Assembly (NCBI GenBank): GCA_013215375.1
Contig: JABSRB010000027.1
Location: forward strand, 16,502-80,501
Source: Oceanospirillaceae bacterium
GTDB lineage: Bacteria; Pseudomonadota; Gammaproteobacteria; Pseudomonadales; Balneatricaceae
Direction: 5' to 3'
Length of the DNA stretch: 64,000 bases
Within the stretch, counting starts at the first letter, position 1, and each line of letters begins with the position of its first letter. Positions 62,701 through 64,000 of this stretch are shown here, piece after piece. Under the pieces are notes generated by a model. It did not search any database. It was given only the letters and a program-made list of their open reading frames with translations, and had not been told where the DNA came from. A program made the position numbers and the translations under genes.

Positions 62701-64000
62701 CTAATTGTAACGCCCAAAGACCATTGGCATCGGCAGTGGCACTGCCTAGCACCACCCGTTCGCCATTGAAGGTATCGTAAACGGTGACGAGGTCACCGGC
62801 TTTCGCGGTACCAACTATTTCAGGTTGAGCATCATTAGTAACGCCGCTGTCATTTTCTACGTTACCGGTGTATTGATCCACATCATCAATGACATTCACC
62901 ACTGATGGTTGATCACTGACCTCTACCGCCAAGGTAAAGCTACGGGTATTACTGCTCTGTGAAGGGTTGCCCGCCGCATCTTTGGAGATCGCGACCAGCT
63001 CGTAAGTACCTAACAGTAACGGCGTATCTGGCGTGTAAGTCCAAGTACCATTGCTGACAGGAATGTCTTCGGCCAGTACTTCTAATTCACCGTCTACTTT
63101 TCTGTACAAGGTAACGGTCGCTGCATCCACAGCCGTACCAATAATCTCAGGTGTCGAATCGTTGGTGACTGCGCCATCGCCAACGGTCTCAGCGGCATTG
63201 CCTTCGTTATCGCGAACATCGCTAATCACTGGTGCCGTCGCTGATCCCTCTATGTCAATCAATACGCCATAAGGCGCGCTCGGAGTACTGGTATTGCCCG
63301 CAGGATCGATGGCTGTTGCTGTGAAGACGATCGGTGTGCTCGAATCAGTGACCAATGGCGTCTCTGGCGTAAACGTCCATAAACCCTCTGGATCAACGGT
63401 CGCTTCACCCAGCTTTTGACCATCGGCAAACACTTCAATAGTCGCGCCCGGCTCGCCGGTACCTTCTAACGTTGGGGTCTGATCATCAGTGCTGCCATCT
63501 TTGGCTATTTCACCTTGTGGATCACCGATATCGTCAATAATACGTTGGATAACGGGTGCATCCGGTTCAGTCACATCTAAGCTTAATTCGAACTTAGCCG
63601 ACTCTTCTGCTGGATTACTGTTTTTAAGCGTCGCCTTGAAGTCGTAGGTTTTGTCACCATCAGCCAATGTTACTTCTAGTGACCACTTTCCTTCTGCATC
63701 TACGTCAACTTCACCGTAAGAGGTGCTGCCATCAGCACTGGTAATCACAACCGTGCTATTGGCGGTGGCAGTACCAAACAGTACCGGTGCTGCATCGTTG
63801 GTTAAATCTTGGTTATTTAAATCATCAGTGTGCGCGGGTACATCGTCTTGAGCACCGTCGATGGTCACGACTAATGCACTGGTATCAACCCCGAAGCTGA
63901 TCGGATCACTCTTAAGACTCTCGTTTCCTGCGGGATCCACTTCTGCTACTTCTACCACATGCGTGCCATCTTCCAGTGCTGGCAAGGTCACGGACCAAGT
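56447..64000 (-). CDS. Second giant Ig-like type I secreted protein (N-terminal part outside window)
   Basis: The frame is open through the right edge, so at least 2517 C-terminal residues are seen and the true start lies outside. From the N-terminal side come tandem Ig-like domains (~108 residues each) arranged in a five-domain higher-order unit of 542 residues, more Ig-like domains with LRDG-x-IG motifs, and a DxDxDG module (LILDLDGDGIHTVS). A cassette like those of the first giant follows: the EIIADDRLINNSEIGD module, a W-rich domain (HIAWWQSPPDVGFDLSSRGG), a second DxDxDG module, and a VCA0849-type secretion domain (VLDLSDLLEGDNIQMD ... LIQNNQLIID). It is probably a cell-surface or biofilm adhesin that needs extracellular calcium. 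It shares direction and end structure with the first giant gene, suggesting duplication of the 3' part. Confidence 0.85.
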   Translation of the reverse strand, partial: TWSVTLPALEDGTHVVEVAEVDPAGNESLKSDPISFGVDTSALVVTIDGAQDDVPAHTDDLNNQDLTNDAAPVLFGTATANSTVVITSADGSTSYGEVDVDAEGKWSLEVTLADGDKTYDFKATLKNSNPAEESAKFELSLDVTEPDAPVIQRIIDDIGDPQGEIAKDGSTDDQTPTLEGTGEPGATIEVFADGQKLGEATVDPEGLWTFTPETPLVTDSSTPIVFTATAIDPAGNTSTPSAPYGVLIDIEGSATAPVISDVRDNEGNAAETVGDGAVTNDSTPEIIGTAVDAATVTLYRKVDGELEVLAEDIPVSNGTWTYTPDTPLLLGTYELVAISKDAAGNPSQSSNTRSFTLAVEVSDQPSVVNVIDDVDQYTGNVENDSGVTNDAQPEIVGTAKAGDLVTVYDTFNGERVVLGSATADANGLWALQLEDDGDAATVDTLLDGDHNISVISNVGTVTESSESGKYSFEVDTVAPSKPTGISLTDDQGVVVGAIDANNDPTDDNKPEVSGEGATPGAMINVYVDGNPTPIQVEVEPDGTWSVTLPALEDGTHVVEVAEVDPAGNESLKSDPISFGVDTSALVVTIDGAQDDVPAHTDDLNNQDLTNDAAPVLFGTATANSTVVITSADGSTSYGEVDVDAEGKWSLEVTLADGDKTYDFKATLKNSNPAEESAKFELSLDVTEPDAPVIQRIIDDIGDPQGEIAKDGSTDDQTPTLEGTGEPGATIEVFADGQKLGEATVDPEGLWTFTPETPLVTDSSTPIVFTATAIDPAGNPSTPSAPYGVLIDIEGSATAPVISDVRDNEGNAAETVGDGAVTNDSTPEIIGTAVDAATVTLYRKVDGELEVLAEDIPVSNGAWTYTPDTPLLLGTYELVAISKDAAGNPSQSSNTRSFTFALDTTDEPAIINVIDDVDAFTGNVANNTGITNDNQPDIIGTAKANAVVIVYDTFNGGKEVLGSTTADANGIWTLKLDDPAVNKTLADGDHKITAVAKLPGDTISAETGVYQFEVDVNAPDKLTDTVLMDDQGSVTGAIVVNDPSQSTDDNKPEVKGSGEVGATINVFVDGSPDPIQVQVDPDGNWSLTLPELDDGTHIVVVQQIDAAGNAGPMGDPLSFIVDTSDLIISIDGAHDNEDLHTVDLNNNDLTNDSSPALFGSGTFGEVITIKSADGNTTFGSVTVDVNGKWELAENNLSLVSGTHVFQAEVSRGSNTIKSGTFTLEIDIDRPDPPVILNAKDDVGIHQGDVVNNGITDDQALTLEGTSENNAIVVISADGQVLGSTTADSSGNWQFTPATPLPENDEGEQTVFTAIAIDEAGNNSNPSADFKIEIDVTALDTKASITQVIDNEPNGEEIINSGGKTNDITPLLKGALTEELEDGARVDVLRDGEFIGHAIIDPSDNTKWSFQDSGLEDGNTYDYTVRVSDKAGNPGEVSDKYTISVDTSVSNQTPVIEKIADNVDPVETDDIGTGGHTNDVTPLLSGSLTTALAADEQLDVVRNGVVIGQAVIDNSDPTKWTFLDSGQDGETYNYIVRISDGANTGNSSNTYTITIDTKAPDKIAVDLDANSDTFLDFFGSPVGSKDDNKTLEKQVDFSGQLDISEAGGVIVYYAYATDGKLVNSVLEDTNENRVLLQNDNTVYSQANKFVLGSAVVKADGTWIMKMEDSPGSPLLSKEGAIVDGNAVEQYFIHVTAEITDRAGNKSELSDPLDIIIETKDRNANTRDPLILDLDGDGIHTVSINDGVKFDHDGDGFKENSGWVSAQDGLLALDLNNDGKINNGSELFGDEMLLTATNIKAQDGFAALAQYDLDGNNKIDANDAVYDSLRVWVDSDQDGVTDAGELKTLAELNITEISLDSTDTDILDQGNTIFKTGTFVQDNQTKDLGDANLAVGPSSGGTSFVEIIADDRLINNSEIGDANAVLSSLMIKVTIPPATAVDEILVITINGPAGANSFTHTVVAADSNAGFVTLAIPNAVLQNAGLYADGEYTMSLIVSNDIGASTVYPGEVSFDLDAGIPDVLTKVEILNGSDDVLYKNELNQEITIKVGVSASAKVGDVIQLDVNNDGNPDAFHTITAADVGNDVDIKVDGDKFALVNDAVSVTAIVVDEAGNSSGSVNDDSAVQEYFEVSVALDTLHIAWWQSPPDVGFDLSSRGGASYGGIGGRAQMIYTDAPGGTEVVVEITVTAPGYGTQKFDSFTVTVDANGNYQFDAASIPTSVWSNLNIIYCGKPITNVKIEAFIGTRADLESNIALDYATGHTSPLILDLDGDGVETISISEDVRFDLDADGVKDKVGWVSGDDGLLVRDLNNDGVINDGSELFGEHTVKQDGSLATDGFDALRELDSNNDGVFDSNDDAFKEVKIWQDVNSDGISQASELYSLLDAGVESISLQSQSVSEYSEGNWTGLRSSWKDSEGESHDVDDVWFALESGENRVLDLSDLLEGDNIQMDSLDHYLHFEQVGDDLAVYIDETGGFTQESFDKNAATDVVILHDTHFLSTDYEDVMKELIQNNQLIID
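61305..62374 (-). repeat. Higher-order repeat, inner copy (part compared)
   Basis: This stretch recurs at 62931-64000 with an offset of exactly 1626 bp (542 codons) and only a handful of base differences, for example near 61314, 61434, 61671 and 61695. The full unit of five Ig-like domains spans 61305 to about 62930. Confidence 0.9.
62931..64000 (-). repeat. Higher-order repeat, outer copy (truncated by window edge)
   Basis: Nearly identical to 61305-62374. It continues past the right edge, so the number of units is unknown. In the translation I noted only two residue changes (Thr/Pro in AGN-x-STPS and Thr/Ala in SNG-x-WTY). Confidence 0.9.

Overview
The window reads as chromosomal DNA of a marine gammaproteobacterium, perhaps of the Cellvibrionales/Spongiibacteraceae type; this is inferred from gene content and moderate-to-low GC, not from a marker gene. 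Supporting signs are a nickel superoxide dismutase with its protease, the AcnD/PrpF form of the methylcitrate cycle, a purM-purN-DUF3108 neighbourhood and very large Ig-like type I secretion substrates.

Layout. 1-2.1 kb: the 3' end of a membrane-anchored Ser/Thr kinase, then a cytidylyltransferase divergent from a PssA-like CDP-alcohol phosphatidyltransferase. 2.45-7.8 kb: an autoregulated-looking operon (TetR regulator, RND/MMPL exporter, LolA-like periplasmic protein, outer-membrane beta-barrel) with two matching palindromes around its promoter and a strong terminator. 7.9-12 kb: MltA, a small HTH-like gene, decayed remnants of a LacI-regulated sugar ABC system, and a RidA protein. 12.1-14.9 kb: a periplasmic binding protein paired with a PAS histidine kinase. 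15-22.5 kb: a GntR-controlled propionate operon (gntR-prpB-prpC-acnD-prpF) ending in a pentapeptide-repeat gene, with two identical operator cores flanking a readable promoter. 22.7-31.3 kb: alpha/beta hydrolase, MATE exporter, DsbB, AI-2E-type permease, purM, purN, DUF3108 protein, YfcL, SodN and its maturation protease. 31.4-42.2 kb: a hybrid histidine kinase, a REC-PAS-GGDEF-EAL protein with a damaged EAL domain, MurB, a low-molecular-weight tyrosine phosphatase, FolD, a degenerate HD-GYP protein and GrxA.

42.9-64 kb: two giant, leftward-transcribed genes occupy the right third. The first encodes 4320 residues; the second runs off the window after more than 2500. Both end in the same type I secretion target domain and are built from Ig-like modules, calcium-binding DxDxDG modules and a shared unassigned domain. 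The first protein is organised as five cassettes, each opened by the same beta-rich module and closed by the same EF-hand-like module. The second contains a 1626-bp higher-order repeat, nearly identical between copies and continuing past the right edge. No secretion apparatus for them lies in the window.

The most unusual items are the cassette design and higher-order repeat of the giants, the RND/LolA-like/beta-barrel envelope operon with its operator pair, the partly degenerate c-di-GMP proteins, and the pentapeptide gene appended to the propionate operon.
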